Positions 27,014-39,201 of a stretch of 64,000 nt of DNA are shown here, piece by piece. The position numbers and the translations under genes were made by a program. The notes beneath the pieces are model-generated. The model did not search any database, was not told where the DNA came from, and saw only the letters and a program-made list of their open reading frames with translations. The stretch comes from Pseudaquabacterium inlustre (GTDB lineage Bacteria > Pseudomonadota > Gammaproteobacteria > Burkholderiales > Burkholderiaceae_C). Location of the stretch: contig NZ_JBBUTH010000008.1 of the NCBI RefSeq assembly GCF_038066595.1, positions 310,001-374,000 on the forward strand, written 5' to 3'. How positions within the stretch are numbered: position 1 is the stretch's first letter; each line of letters opens with the position of its first letter.

Positions 27014-29053
27014 ATGCCCCTGCCTGCCTTCCGCCCCCTGCTCACCCGTCTGGCCGCGCTCGTCGCGGCCGCCTGCGCCGCCACGGCCCAGGCCGCCCCC
27101 GACAACCCCGCCGACCTGAGCCTGGAAGACCTGCTCAAGGTGGATGTGGTCACCGCCTCGCGCAAGGCCCAGGCGGTGCAGGACGTGGCGGCCGCGGTGT
27201 ACGTGATCACGCGCGAGGACATCGAGCACTCCGGCGCCAGCAGCCTGCCGGCGGCGCTGAGCCTGGCCCCCGGTGTCGAGGTGCAGCGCCTGGCCAGCGG
27301 CCGCTGGGCGGTGGGCACGCGCGGCTTTTCCGGCCGCTTCGCCAACAAGCTGCTGGTGCTGATGGACGGGCGCAGCATCTACTCGCCGCTGTTCTCGGGC
27401 GTGCTGTGGGAGATGGAAGGCACGCTGATGGAGGACATCGAGCGCATCGAGGTCATCCGCGGGCCCGGTGCCGCGCTGTGGGGCGCCAACGCCGTCAACG
27501 GCGTCATCAACATCATCACCCGCCAGGCGCGCGACACCCAGGGCACCCTGGTGGCGGCCAGCACCGGCACGCTGGAACGCGGCTCGCTGGCGCTGCGCCA
27601 TGGCGGCACGCTGCCCGGCGGCCACTGGCGCGCCTGGATCAGCCACCAGGACGCCAAGCACTTCGACGACCTGTCGGGCCAGCCCGGCCACGACGGCTGG
27701 CGCACCACGCGCGCCGGTTTCCGCGTCGACCGCGCACTGACCGGCGACACCACGCTCAGCCTGTCGGGCGGCCTGACCGACAACACCTCGGGCGACCGCT
27801 GGTACACGGCCAGCCTGGTCTCGCCCACCGGCGTGAACGTCGACGACATCGTGCAGCGCACCAACGCCACCCACCTGCTGGCGCGCGCCAGCCGCCTGGG
27901 CAGCGACGGCAGCGAGACCGTGGTGCAGGGCTACCTGGCAACCGACCGCGTGGTCGGCGGGCGCTTCTTCGACCAGCACCGCATGACCGTCGACCTCGAC
28001 GCGCAGCACCGCCCGCGCCCCATCGGCCACCATGACCTGGTGCTGGGCGCCACCTGGCGCAGCTCGCACGACAGCGTGGGCTCGGGCCCCGGTCTGTTCG
28101 CCTTCGGCCAGCCGCAGCGCACCTTCACGGTGGCCAGCCTGTTCGTCAACGACGAGATCACGCTGCGCCCCGACACGCTGCGCGCCACCGTGGGCGCGCG
28201 CATCGAGCACAACAGCTTCACCGGCTGGGAGCCGCAGCCGCACCTGCGCCTGGCCTGGACGCCCAACCCCACGCAGACGCTGTGGGGCGCGCTGTCGCGG
28301 GCGGTGCGCACGCCCTCGCGCGCCGAACGCGACATCCAGGTCGACCTGCGCGCGGTGCCGGCCAATCCGCCAACCCCCCCGGTGCTGCTGCGCAGCATCA
28401 CCACCGAGGCCCGGCCGCTCGACTCGGAGCTGATCGACGCCTTCGAGCTCGGCTACCGCCAGCAGTTCGGCCCCAGCGTGGCGCTGGACGTGGCGCTGTT
28501 CTCCAACCGCTACCACCGGCTGACCGGCGGCAGCAGCGGCGGTCAGAGCTTCGAGCTGGCCCCGGTGCCGCATGTGGTGCAGCTGCTGCTGCCGGGCAAC
28601 GGCCTGCATGGCCGCACGCGCGGCGGCGAGCTGGTGCTGGACTGGCGCGTGCAGCGTGGCTGGCGCGTGCAGGCCACCTACTCGCATGTCGAGACCTCGG
28701 TGATGAGCAACAGCGCCGACCCGGTGTCCATCGGCTCGGCCGCGACCCAGGGCGCCGGCACGCCCGAGCGCCTGCTGTCGCTGCGCAGCACGCTGGCGCT
28801 GGGCGGCAACGTCGATGCCGACGCGCGGCTGCGCCATGCGTCGGCGATCTCGGGCGCGGCCACCACGCCGGTGCCGGGCTACACCACGCTGGACCTGCGC
28901 CTGGCTTGGCATGCGCGGCCGGGGCTGACGCTGGCGCTGATCGGCGAGAACCTGCTGCGCGCGCACCACCTGGAGGGCGCGCCCGAGCTGCTGCCGTCGC
29001 AGACGCTGCGCGTGCCGCGCATGGCCCACGTCAAGGCGCTCTGGCAGTTCTGA
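27014..29053 (+). CDS. TonB-dependent outer-membrane receptor
   Basis: Outer-membrane beta-barrel with an N-terminal plug, 679 residues including a signal peptide (cleavage near TAQA-APD). The plug starts LSLEDLLKVDVVTASRK, contains VITREDIEHSG, LVLMDGRSIYSPLFSG and IEVIRGPGAALWGANAVNGVINIIT, and the barrel ends in the insertion signal LWQF. There is no long N-terminal signalling domain of the FecA type. No ligand is evident: no siderophore, cobalamin or metal genes are nearby. It is first of five tightly spaced genes leading to two hybrid kinases and an EAL protein, so it may act as the outer-membrane sensor or gate for that pathway. The ATG at 27014 is preferred over an upstream TTG because it begins the signal peptide. 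Confidence 0.92.
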   Translation: MPLPAFRPLLTRLAALVAAACAATAQAAPDNPADLSLEDLLKVDVVTASRKAQAVQDVAAAVYVITREDIEHSGASSLPAALSLAPGVEVQRLASGRWAVGTRGFSGRFANKLLVLMDGRSIYSPLFSGVLWEMEGTLMEDIERIEVIRGPGAALWGANAVNGVINIITRQARDTQGTLVAASTGTLERGSLALRHGGTLPGGHWRAWISHQDAKHFDDLSGQPGHDGWRTTRAGFRVDRALTGDTTLSLSGGLTDNTSGDRWYTASLVSPTGVNVDDIVQRTNATHLLARASRLGSDGSETVVQGYLATDRVVGGRFFDQHRMTVDLDAQHRPRPIGHHDLVLGATWRSSHDSVGSGPGLFAFGQPQRTFTVASLFVNDEITLRPDTLRATVGARIEHNSFTGWEPQPHLRLAWTPNPTQTLWGALSRAVRTPSRAERDIQVDLRAVPANPPTPPVLLRSITTEARPLDSELIDAFELGYRQQFGPSVALDVALFSNRYHRLTGGSSGGQSFELAPVPHVVQLLLPGNGLHGRTRGGELVLDWRVQRGWRVQATYSHVETSVMSNSADPVSIGSAATQGAGTPERLLSLRSTLALGGNVDADARLRHASAISGAATTPVPGYTTLDLRLAWHARPGLTLALIGENLLRAHHLEGAPELLPSQTLRVPRMAHVKALWQF

Positions 29054-29067
29054 GCCCGCACCCGGCC

Positions 29068-29646
29068 ATGAGCCACCTGCACAGGCTGCGATGGCGCCAG
29101 CAACGCTGGCGTGGGCTGCCGCGGCTGGCCGCCGCCTGGCTGGCGGCGCTGGCCCTGGGCAGCCCCGTCAGCCAGGCCCAGCCCGCGCTGAGCGACGCCC
29201 AGGCCAAGGCCGCGGTGCTGCTGAACTTCGCCCGCTACATCGACTGGCCCGAGCGCGCCTATGCCGCCAAGGACGGCGGCTTCGTGTTCTGCCTGGCCGG
29301 CCGCGACAGCCTGGGCGGCGCGGCCTCGGCGCTGGAGGGGCGCACGCTGCACAACCGCCCCACGCAGGTGCGGCGCGTGCTGGGCATCGAAGAACTGCGC
29401 GGCTGCCACGTGCTCTACATCGCCGAGGCCGAAGAACGCCGCCAGCAGCCGATGCTGCGCGCACTGGCCGGCGAGCCGGTGCTCACCGTCGGCGACGCGG
29501 CCGGCTTCACCGAGGCCGGCGGCGCGATCGGCGTGACGCTGGAGGACGGCCGCATCCGCTTCGACATCAACCGTGCCGCGCTGGACAGCGCCCAGCTGCG
29601 CGCCAGCGCCAACCTGCTGCGCCTGGCGCGCAGCGTGCGCCCCTGA
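29068..29646 (+). CDS. YfiR/DUF4154-family periplasmic protein
   Basis: Secreted protein of 192 residues: signal peptide to about SQAQ, then the DUF4154 pattern AKAAVLLNFARYIDWPE, RDSLGG, LRGCHVLYIAEAE, VLTVGDAAGFTEAGGAIGV and IRFDINRAALDSAQLRASANLLRLAR. YfiR in Pseudomonas is a periplasmic, redox-responsive repressor of the diguanylate cyclase YfiN. Two internal cysteines (VFCLAGR and RGCHV) could form the family's disulfide. It lies 14 bases after the receptor and 59 before a kinase with a periplasmic sensor domain, so it may act on that kinase rather than on a YfiN, which is absent. Confidence 0.88.
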   Translation: MSHLHRLRWRQQRWRGLPRLAAAWLAALALGSPVSQAQPALSDAQAKAAVLLNFARYIDWPERAYAAKDGGFVFCLAGRDSLGGAASALEGRTLHNRPTQVRRVLGIEELRGCHVLYIAEAEERRQQPMLRALAGEPVLTVGDAAGFTEAGGAIGVTLEDGRIRFDINRAALDSAQLRASANLLRLARSVRP

Positions 29647-29705
29647 GACACCATGCGCCCGAAACCTTCGCCAACGCCACGCGGACCGCAGGCCGGGGGA
29701 CAGGC

Positions 29706-32551
<2,846 letters not shown>

Positions 32552-32555
<4 letters not shown>

Positions 32556-35203
32556 CGGCCCCCGCACCGGCCGAGGAGCCCACCCAGCGCCGCAGGAACG
32601 GCAGCGACGCGCTGCTGCGCAGCGCCTACGCGCACCTGCCGCTGAGCGTGACCTTCTCGCTGGTGGCCCTGCTGGTGTTCATGGGCCTGCTGGAGCCCTA
32701 CCTGGCACCGCCGGTGTTCCACACCTGGGTGGCGCTGATGGTGCTGGCCGTGGTGGTGCGCGGCCTCAGCGGCTGGCTGTACCGCCGCCGCGGCTGGCCG
32801 GCCGGTACGCAGGCCCCGCCGGTCTGGCGCCGCGCCTACATGGCCGGGGCGCTGCTGTCGTCGCTGTGCTGGTCCTTCGGCCCCACCTGGCACCTGGCCC
32901 ACCCCGACGCGCGCGGCGCCTCGGTGATGAGCGGCGCGCTGCTGATCGTCTGCGCCGCCGCGGTGCCGGCCATGGCCGCCCAGCCGCGCGCGCTGATGCT
33001 GTTCCTGGTCGGCGCGATGGCGCCGCCGGCGCTGGCCGCGTGGTTCAGCGGCGGCGCCGATGCCCGGCTGCTGGCGCTGGAGATGGGCTTCGGCCTGGGC
33101 GTGCTGCTGCTGGCGGCCGTGCGCATCGGCCGCACCATGGCGGCGCAGTACCTGACCCAGCAGCAGCTCAAGCAGACGGCGGCCCAGGCCGAGGCCATGC
33201 GCGCGCAGGCCGAGAGCGCGTCGCTGGCCAAGACCCGCTTCCTGGCCAACATGAGCCATGAGCTGCGCACGCCGCTCAACGCGGTGATCGGCGCCGCCCA
33301 GCTGCTGCGCGCCGAGGCCGCGGACGCCGAGCGCCAGGGCCAGCTGGTCGAGGCCATCCAGCAGGGCGGGCGCAACCTGCTCGGGCTGATCGAGAACATC
33401 CTCGACCTGTCGCGCATCGAGGCCGGCGCGCTGACCCTGAACGTGGCCGATTTCGACCTCGTGGAATGCGTGGAGGCGGCGCTGTCCACCGCCGCGCTGT
33501 CGGCGCGCGCCAAGGGCCTGGCGCTGGCCTGCGTGGTCGACCCCGCACTGCCCGCCTGGCGCCACGGCGACGCGGCCCGGCTGCGCCAGGTGCTGCTGAA
33601 CCTGCTGGGCAATGCGGTGAAGTTCACCCTGCGCGGCGAGGTGGTGCTGCGCGTGCAGCCCGGGGCCACGCCGCAGTCGGTGCGGCTGAGCGTCAGCGAC
33701 ACCGGCGTGGGCATGCCCGCCGACACCCTGGCGCGGGTGTTCGAGCCCTTCCGCCAGGGCGACGAGGGCGCCGACCGCCGCTTCGGCGGCAGCGGCCTGG
33801 GCCTGGCCATCGTGCACCAGCTGGTGCAGGCCATGGGCGGGCAGGTGCAGGTGCGCAGCCGCCCCGGCCTGGGCAGCAGCTTCACGCTGGAGCTGCCGCT
33901 GCCGGTGGCCCAGGCGCCCGTGCCCCAGGCGCCGCGGCTGGGCCACCGCGTGGCCTTCGTCGAGCCACACGAGGCCAGCGCCGAGGCGCTGCAGGCCCTG
34001 CTGCAGCGCCTGGGCTGCGACGCGCGCCGCTGCCGCGACGGCCACGAACTGCGCACCTGGCTGGCCGGCGCCCCACCCGACGCGCCGCCGGCCTGGCTGC
34101 TGCTGGCCAGCGACGCGTCCGAGGCCGACGAACTGCTGGCTGCTGCCATCGACTGGATCGAGCCCGAGCGCGTGATCTCGCTGGCCGCCGAGTTTTCGCT
34201 GGAGGCCAGCGCCGCGCGAGACAGCCTGCGCATGGCCAGCGAGCTGCTCAAGCCCGTGACCCGCGCCGCGCTGGCCGGCCGGCTGGGGCCGCGCGCCCAG
34301 GTCCGGCCACCCGCCTCGGCCGCGGCCGAGGCGGCGCCGCAGGCCCTGCTGACCCAGGAGGCCTATGAACGCCTGACCCATGTGCTGGTGGTGGAGGACG
34401 ATGCGCTGAACCGCGCCATCGTCAGCGGCCTGCTGGTGCATGCCGGCTGCCGCGTGACCGAGGCCGGCGACGGCCCGCAGGCCCTGGCCCGCCTGGCCGC
34501 GGCGCGCCGCGTCGACCTGGTGCTGATGGACTGGCAGATGCCCGGCATGGACGGCCTGGAGGTGACCCGCCGCCTGCGCCAGGGCGAGGCCGGACCGGCC
34601 GGCCGCGACGTGCCCATCGTGGCCCTGACCGCCAACGCCTTTGCCGAGGACCGCGCCGCCTGCCTGGCGGCCGGCATGAACGACTTCCTGACCAAGCCGG
34701 TGCTGGCCACCGCGCTGCTGGCCGCGGTGGCGCGCTGGACGCCGTCGGCGGCCACGGCCACGGCACCGCCCGCACCATCGGCCCCATCGCCCCCATCGGC
34801 TCCATCAGCCCAGCCGCCGGCCGGCGGCCCGCCGGTGTTCGACCCCGGCGTGCTGGCGGCGCTGCCGATGGTGGCCGACGGCTCGGCGCCCGAGGTGGCC
34901 GACGAGCTGCTGGCGATGTTCGACACCACCACCGCCGAGGCGCTGTGCGACATCGACCGCGCGATCGCCGACGCCGACCTGCCGCGCCTGCAGCGTCTGG
35001 TGCACACGCTCAAGTCCACCAGCGCCAGCGTGGGCGCGCTCGAGCTGGCGGCCCTGGCCGCCGGCGCCGAGGCCGGGCTGCGCCGCGGCGAGCCGCCCGC
35101 CGCCGACCTGGGCCAGCGCCTGGCCGCCGCCTGGGGCCGCCTGCAGCCGCAGCTGCAGTCGCGTCAGCGCGCCGCCGCCCCCACACTGGAGGCCCAGCCA
35201 TGA
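32552..35203 (+). CDS. Hybrid histidine kinase with multi-helix membrane sensor and HPt
   Basis: Second hybrid kinase, 883 residues. The N-terminus is a membrane domain of about five or six helices (residues 28-195) with little periplasmic sequence, unlike its upstream neighbour. Then HisKA with MSHELRTPLNAV (His236), HATPase (DTGVGMP, FGGSGLGLAI), a receiver-like region lacking the usual acidic and phospho-acceptor motifs (HRVAFVEPHEASAEA, about 465-585), a full receiver (VLVVEDDALN, LVLMDWQMPGMDG), a Pro/Ala/Ser linker, and an HPt with LVHTLKSTSASVG. The linker-HPt junction VLAALPMVADGSAPE nearly repeats that of the first kinase (VLSALPMVADGSDPG), pointing to shared ancestry and perhaps a common target. 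Overlaps both neighbours by four bases. Confidence 0.92.
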
Positions 35204-37434
35204 ACGCGCCTGACCGCCTGCTGCAGGCGCTGTCGGGCCTGGGCCCCGACGGCCAGGCGCCCGCGCCGCAGCCACCGCGCCTGCTGCTGGTGGACGACGA
35301 TCCGATGCTGCGCCACATGGCTGCGCGCACGCTGCGCCACGCCGGCTTCACCGTGGTGGACACCGCCGACGGCACGGCCGCGCTGGCCGCGTTCGCGGCG
35401 CAGGCCTTCGACCTGGTGCTGCTGGACGTGATGATGCCGGGGCTGGACGGCTTCGAGACCTGCCAGCGCCTGCGCGCGCTGCCGCGCGGCGCACGCGTGC
35501 CGGTGATCATGCTCACCGGCCTGGACGACACGGCCTCGATCGAGCAGGCCTACGGCCATGGCGCCACCGACTTCATCACCAAGCCGATCAACTGGACGCT
35601 GCTGTCGCACCGCGTGCGCTATGCGCTGCGCGCGGCCGAATCGGCCGGCACGCTGAGCCTGGGCCGCGAACGCCTGGCGCGCGCGCAGCGCCTGGCCGGC
35701 ATGGGCAGCTGGGCCTTCACCGCCGACGGCCGGCTGGAATGCTCGCCCGAGCTGGCCCGCCTGTACGGGGCCGACACGCCCGACCAGACCCACTGGTTCT
35801 CCACGCCCGAGGCGCTGCTGACCCGCGTGCTGCCCACCGAGCGCGACGCCGTGGCCCAGGCGCGCCGGCGCCTGCTGGACGAGGGCCGCAGCTACCAGAT
35901 CGAGTACCGCATCGAGCGCCTGGACGGCCAGCTGCGCACGCTGCACGAGCAGGGCATGCCGCTGCAGGACGAGAGCGGCCTGCGCCTGGGCGTCGAAGGC
36001 ATCACGCAGGACATCACCGAGCGCGTGCAGGCCGCGCAGCGCATCCGCCAGCTGGCGCACTACGACGCCGTGACCGGCCTGCCCAACCGGCAGTTCTTCG
36101 CCGAGCTGGCCGCCCCGCTGCTTGAGCGCGCGCGGCGCCAGGGCCTGCACTGCGCGGTGCTGCACATCGACCTGGACCAGTTCAAGGCCGTCAACGACGC
36201 CTTCGGCCATGGCGGCGGCGACCAGGTGCTGCAGTGCCTGGCCGAGCGCCTGCGCGGCTGGATCCGCGGCAGCGACCTGGCGGCCGCGCGCGGCCCCTGC
36301 GAGCCCTGCCCCGGCACCGACGCCGATGGCGGCGTGGTGGCGCGCGTGGGCGGCAACGCGTTCACGCTGCTGATCACCGACCTGGCTGGCCAGGCCCCGG
36401 CCGCCGCCGTGGCCCAGCGCCTGCTGAAGGCCGTGGGCCTGCCGATCACGCTGCCCGGCGTGGCCGCCCCGCCGCTGGTGCTGAGCGCCGGCATCGGCAT
36501 CGCGCTGTACCCCGGCGACGCGCCCGACCTGGCCGGCCTGACCCGCTGCGCCGAGCAGGCCGCGTACGCGGCCAAAGCCCGCGGCCGCGGCCAGCTGCGC
36601 TTCTTCGACGAGACGCTGGACGCCCAGGCCGCCCAGCGCCTGCGCCTGGAGGCCGAGCTGCGACGTGCCATCGCCGGCGGCGAGCTGCGCCTGCACTACC
36701 AGCCCAAGGTGCTGCTGGACGCCCAGGGGGGCGCCGGTGGACGCATCGCCGGCGCCGAGGCCCTGGTGCGCTGGCAGCACCCCGAGCGCGGCCTGGTGCC
36801 GCCGGGCGAGTTCATCGCGCTGGCCGAGGAGACCGGGCTGATCGCCCCGCTGACCGACTGGGTGCTGGCCGAGGCCTGCCGCCAGCTGCAGGCCTGGCAG
36901 CAGGCCGGCCTGCCAGTGCCGGCGCTGGCCGTCAACCTGTCGGCCCCCAGCTTCGCCGACCCCGGCCTGGACGAGCGCCTGACCGCGCTGCTGGCCGCCC
37001 ACGGCCTGGCGCCCGACCGCCTGGTGCTGGAGGTGACCGAGAGCCTGCTGATGCGCGAGCCCGACGCCACCGCGGCGCGGCTTGCCGCGCTGCGGGCACG
37101 CGGTTTCGGGCTGGCGCTGGACGACTTCGGCACCGGCTACTCCTCGCTGAGCTACCTCAAGCGCTTCGCCATCGACGAGCTGAAGATCGACCGCAGCTTC
37201 ATCGTCGACGCCGCGCAAGGAGGGCGCGACAGCGCGCTGGCCAAGGCCATCATCGCGCTGGGCCGCGACCTGGGCCTGCGCGTGGTGGCCGAGGGCGTGG
37301 AGACGCCCGAGCAGGCGGCCTTCCTGCGCGGCCACGGCTGCCTGTACCAGCAGGGCTGGCTGTACGCGCGGTCGCTGCCGGCCGACGGCTTCGCCGCGCT
37401 GCTGGCCGACGGCCGGCCGCTGGGCCCGGCCTGA
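35200..37434 (+). CDS. Response regulator with PAS, degenerate GGDEF and EAL domains (c-di-GMP phosphodiesterase)
   Basis: Cytoplasmic output protein of 744 residues. Receiver: VDDDP at 31-35, phospho-acceptor Asp76 in LLDVMMPG, Lys128 in FITKP. PAS about 150-275. GGDEF domain from LAHYDAVTGLPNR, whose active site reads GGNAF (384-388), so cyclase activity is unlikely; an extra Cys/Gly-rich insert (AAARGPCEPCPGTDADGG) precedes it. EAL domain from about 485: GAEALVRW (EAL 520-522), NLSAPSF, EVTESLL, DDFGTGYSSLSYL, KIDRSFI and AEGVET are intact, predicting hydrolysis of c-di-GMP. It ends the TonB-YfiR-kinase-kinase operon and is the natural phospho-acceptor for the two HPt domains. A degenerate GGDEF may still bind GTP as an activator. 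Confidence 0.93.
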   Translation: MNAPDRLLQALSGLGPDGQAPAPQPPRLLLVDDDPMLRHMAARTLRHAGFTVVDTADGTAALAAFAAQAFDLVLLDVMMPGLDGFETCQRLRALPRGARVPVIMLTGLDDTASIEQAYGHGATDFITKPINWTLLSHRVRYALRAAESAGTLSLGRERLARAQRLAGMGSWAFTADGRLECSPELARLYGADTPDQTHWFSTPEALLTRVLPTERDAVAQARRRLLDEGRSYQIEYRIERLDGQLRTLHEQGMPLQDESGLRLGVEGITQDITERVQAAQRIRQLAHYDAVTGLPNRQFFAELAAPLLERARRQGLHCAVLHIDLDQFKAVNDAFGHGGGDQVLQCLAERLRGWIRGSDLAAARGPCEPCPGTDADGGVVARVGGNAFTLLITDLAGQAPAAAVAQRLLKAVGLPITLPGVAAPPLVLSAGIGIALYPGDAPDLAGLTRCAEQAAYAAKARGRGQLRFFDETLDAQAAQRLRLEAELRRAIAGGELRLHYQPKVLLDAQGGAGGRIAGAEALVRWQHPERGLVPPGEFIALAEETGLIAPLTDWVLAEACRQLQAWQQAGLPVPALAVNLSAPSFADPGLDERLTALLAAHGLAPDRLVLEVTESLLMREPDATAARLAALRARGFGLALDDFGTGYSSLSYLKRFAIDELKIDRSFIVDAAQGGRDSALAKAIIALGRDLGLRVVAEGVETPEQAAFLRGHGCLYQQGWLYARSLPADGFAALLADGRPLGPA

Positions 37435-37555
37435 TCCGGCCCGCGCCGCGCTTGTCCGCGATTTGCGCGCCGCCAGCGGTGCTGTTCGCCGCATGCGCGG
37501 CATGGGCGCTGCCTACAGTGCTGGAGCCCCCATCACGCCTGCCCTGCCCTCGTCC

Positions 37556-39097
37556 ATGCGCGCCAATCTCCCCGTCACCCAGCGTGAGCACCCGTTCCCG
37601 GCCGGCGAGCTGCTGGTCTCCACCACCGACCTGCAGGGCCGCATCACGCACTGCAACCGCGCCTTCGTCGAGGTCAGCGGCTACAGCTACGACGAATTGC
37701 TGGGCCAGCCGCACAACATGATTCGCCACCCCGACATGCCGCCGGAGGCCTTCAAGGACATGTGGGCCACGATCGGCCGCGGCCGCCCCTGGACCGGCGT
37801 GGTGAAGAACCGCTGCAAGAACGGCGACCACTACTGGGTGGAGGCCAACGTCACCCCGATCCTGGCCAACGGCAAGCCCGAGGCCTACATGTCGGTGCGC
37901 CGACAGCCCACGCGCGAGCAGGTGCGCGAGGCCGAGGCCCTGTACGCGCGCCTGGCCGCCGAGCGCGCCAACGGCCGCGCCACCTTCAAGCTGCATGCCG
38001 GGCGGGTGCGCCTGCTGGGCTGGCGCGACCTGCCGGGCCGGCTGCACCGGCTGTCACTGACCGGCCGGCTGGCGCTGGGCATGGGCCTGGCGCTGCTGGC
38101 CACGCTGGGCGCCGGCGCCCTGGCGGGCGGGTGGGCCGCCACGGCCGCCGCGGTGCTGGGCGGCGGCGCCGTGACCGCCTGGTTCCACGCCAGCGTGCAG
38201 CGCCGCCTGGACGAGGCCGAGCGCTTCGCCAACGACCTGTCGGCCTGCAACCTGCGCAGCCGGCTCGACCTGGTGCACCCGCACCCGCTCAGCGCACTGG
38301 CCCGCGCGCTGGCCCAGATCCAGATCAACCTGCAGGCCGTGATCGGCGACGCGCGCCAGGAAGTGGACGGCACCGCCACGTCCACCGGCGAGATCAGCCG
38401 CGGCGCGGCCGACCTGTCGCAGCGCACGCGCGCCCAAGCCGAGGCCCTGCAGCGCACCGCCGCGTCGATGGAGCAGATGGCCGCCGCCGTGCGCCAGACG
38501 GCCTCCACCGCCGGCGACGTGGCGCGCCAGAGCGAGCACACGGCCCAGGCCGCGGCCGCCGGCGGCCAGGCCATGGCCGGGGTGGAAGGCGCCATCCGCA
38601 CCATCGAGCAGCATTCGAAGTCGGTGGCCGAAATCGTGCAGGTGATCGAGGGCATCGCCTTTCGCACCAACCTGCTGGCGCTCAACGCCGCGGTGGAGGC
38701 AGCGCGGGCCGGCGAGCAGGGCCGCGGCTTCGCGGTGGTGGCCGGCGAGGTGCGCGCGCTGGCCCAGCGCAGCGCCGACGCGGCCCGCGAGATCCGCACG
38801 CTGATCCACCGCTCGGTGGAAGAGGTGGCCGACGGCACGCGCCGGGTGGTCGACGCCAACCAGACCATCGGCCGCACCGTCGACGAGGTGAACCGCGTGG
38901 GCGGGCTGATCCACGACATCACGCGCGCCGCGTCCGAGCAGTCGCTGGGCATCGGCGAGGTGAATGCCGCGGTCAGCGAGCTCGACCACATGACCCAGGC
39001 CAACGCCGCGCTGGTGCAGCAGACCGTGGCCGCCGTGGAGATGCTGCACAAGCGCAGCGCCACGCTGGAGCGCACGGTGCACGTGTTCCGCACCTGA
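37556..39097 (+). CDS. Aer-like PAS-containing methyl-accepting chemotaxis protein
   Basis: Chemoreceptor of 513 residues. An N-terminal PAS domain of the aerotaxis-receptor type (NRAFVEVSGYSYDELLGQPHN, RHPDMPPEAFKDMW, RWTG-like PWTGVVKNRCKNGDHYWVEA) is followed by a short membrane segment (about 160-205), a HAMP-like region, and a signalling hairpin with GIAFRTNLLALNAAVEAARAGE and FAVVAGEVRALAQRS. FAD or heme binding by the PAS is likely by family, sensing redox or oxygen. The ATG at 37556 is chosen over an upstream start because it matches Aer N-termini. It follows the c-di-GMP operon by 121 bases; both may affect motility. Confidence 0.92.
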   Translation: MRANLPVTQREHPFPAGELLVSTTDLQGRITHCNRAFVEVSGYSYDELLGQPHNMIRHPDMPPEAFKDMWATIGRGRPWTGVVKNRCKNGDHYWVEANVTPILANGKPEAYMSVRRQPTREQVREAEALYARLAAERANGRATFKLHAGRVRLLGWRDLPGRLHRLSLTGRLALGMGLALLATLGAGALAGGWAATAAAVLGGGAVTAWFHASVQRRLDEAERFANDLSACNLRSRLDLVHPHPLSALARALAQIQINLQAVIGDARQEVDGTATSTGEISRGAADLSQRTRAQAEALQRTAASMEQMAAAVRQTASTAGDVARQSEHTAQAAAAGGQAMAGVEGAIRTIEQHSKSVAEIVQVIEGIAFRTNLLALNAAVEAARAGEQGRGFAVVAGEVRALAQRSADAAREIRTLIHRSVEEVADGTRRVVDANQTIGRTVDEVNRVGGLIHDITRAASEQSLGIGEVNAAVSELDHMTQANAALVQQTVAAVEMLHKRSATLERTVHVFRT

Positions 39098-39103
39098 GCC
39101 CGC

Positions 39104-39120
39104 CCCCCGGAGCGCGGGGG
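39104..39120. terminator. G/C hairpin after the chemoreceptor gene, possible terminator
   Basis: CCCCC-N7-GGGGG seven bases after the stop codon, no U-tract. A weak candidate only. Confidence 0.3.
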
Positions 39121-39201
39121 CCCGGTCCAACACGCATGAGACGCGGCTGAGACGCTGGCTGGGCAGCATCGGGGGTCTTCCTGGTGCTGTGGAGACGAAC
39201 C

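Noticed and set aside
34740..34830. Short CCATCG-type repeats resembling a microsatellite
   Set aside because: They encode the Pro/Ala/Ser linker before the HPt domain, normal for such linkers.
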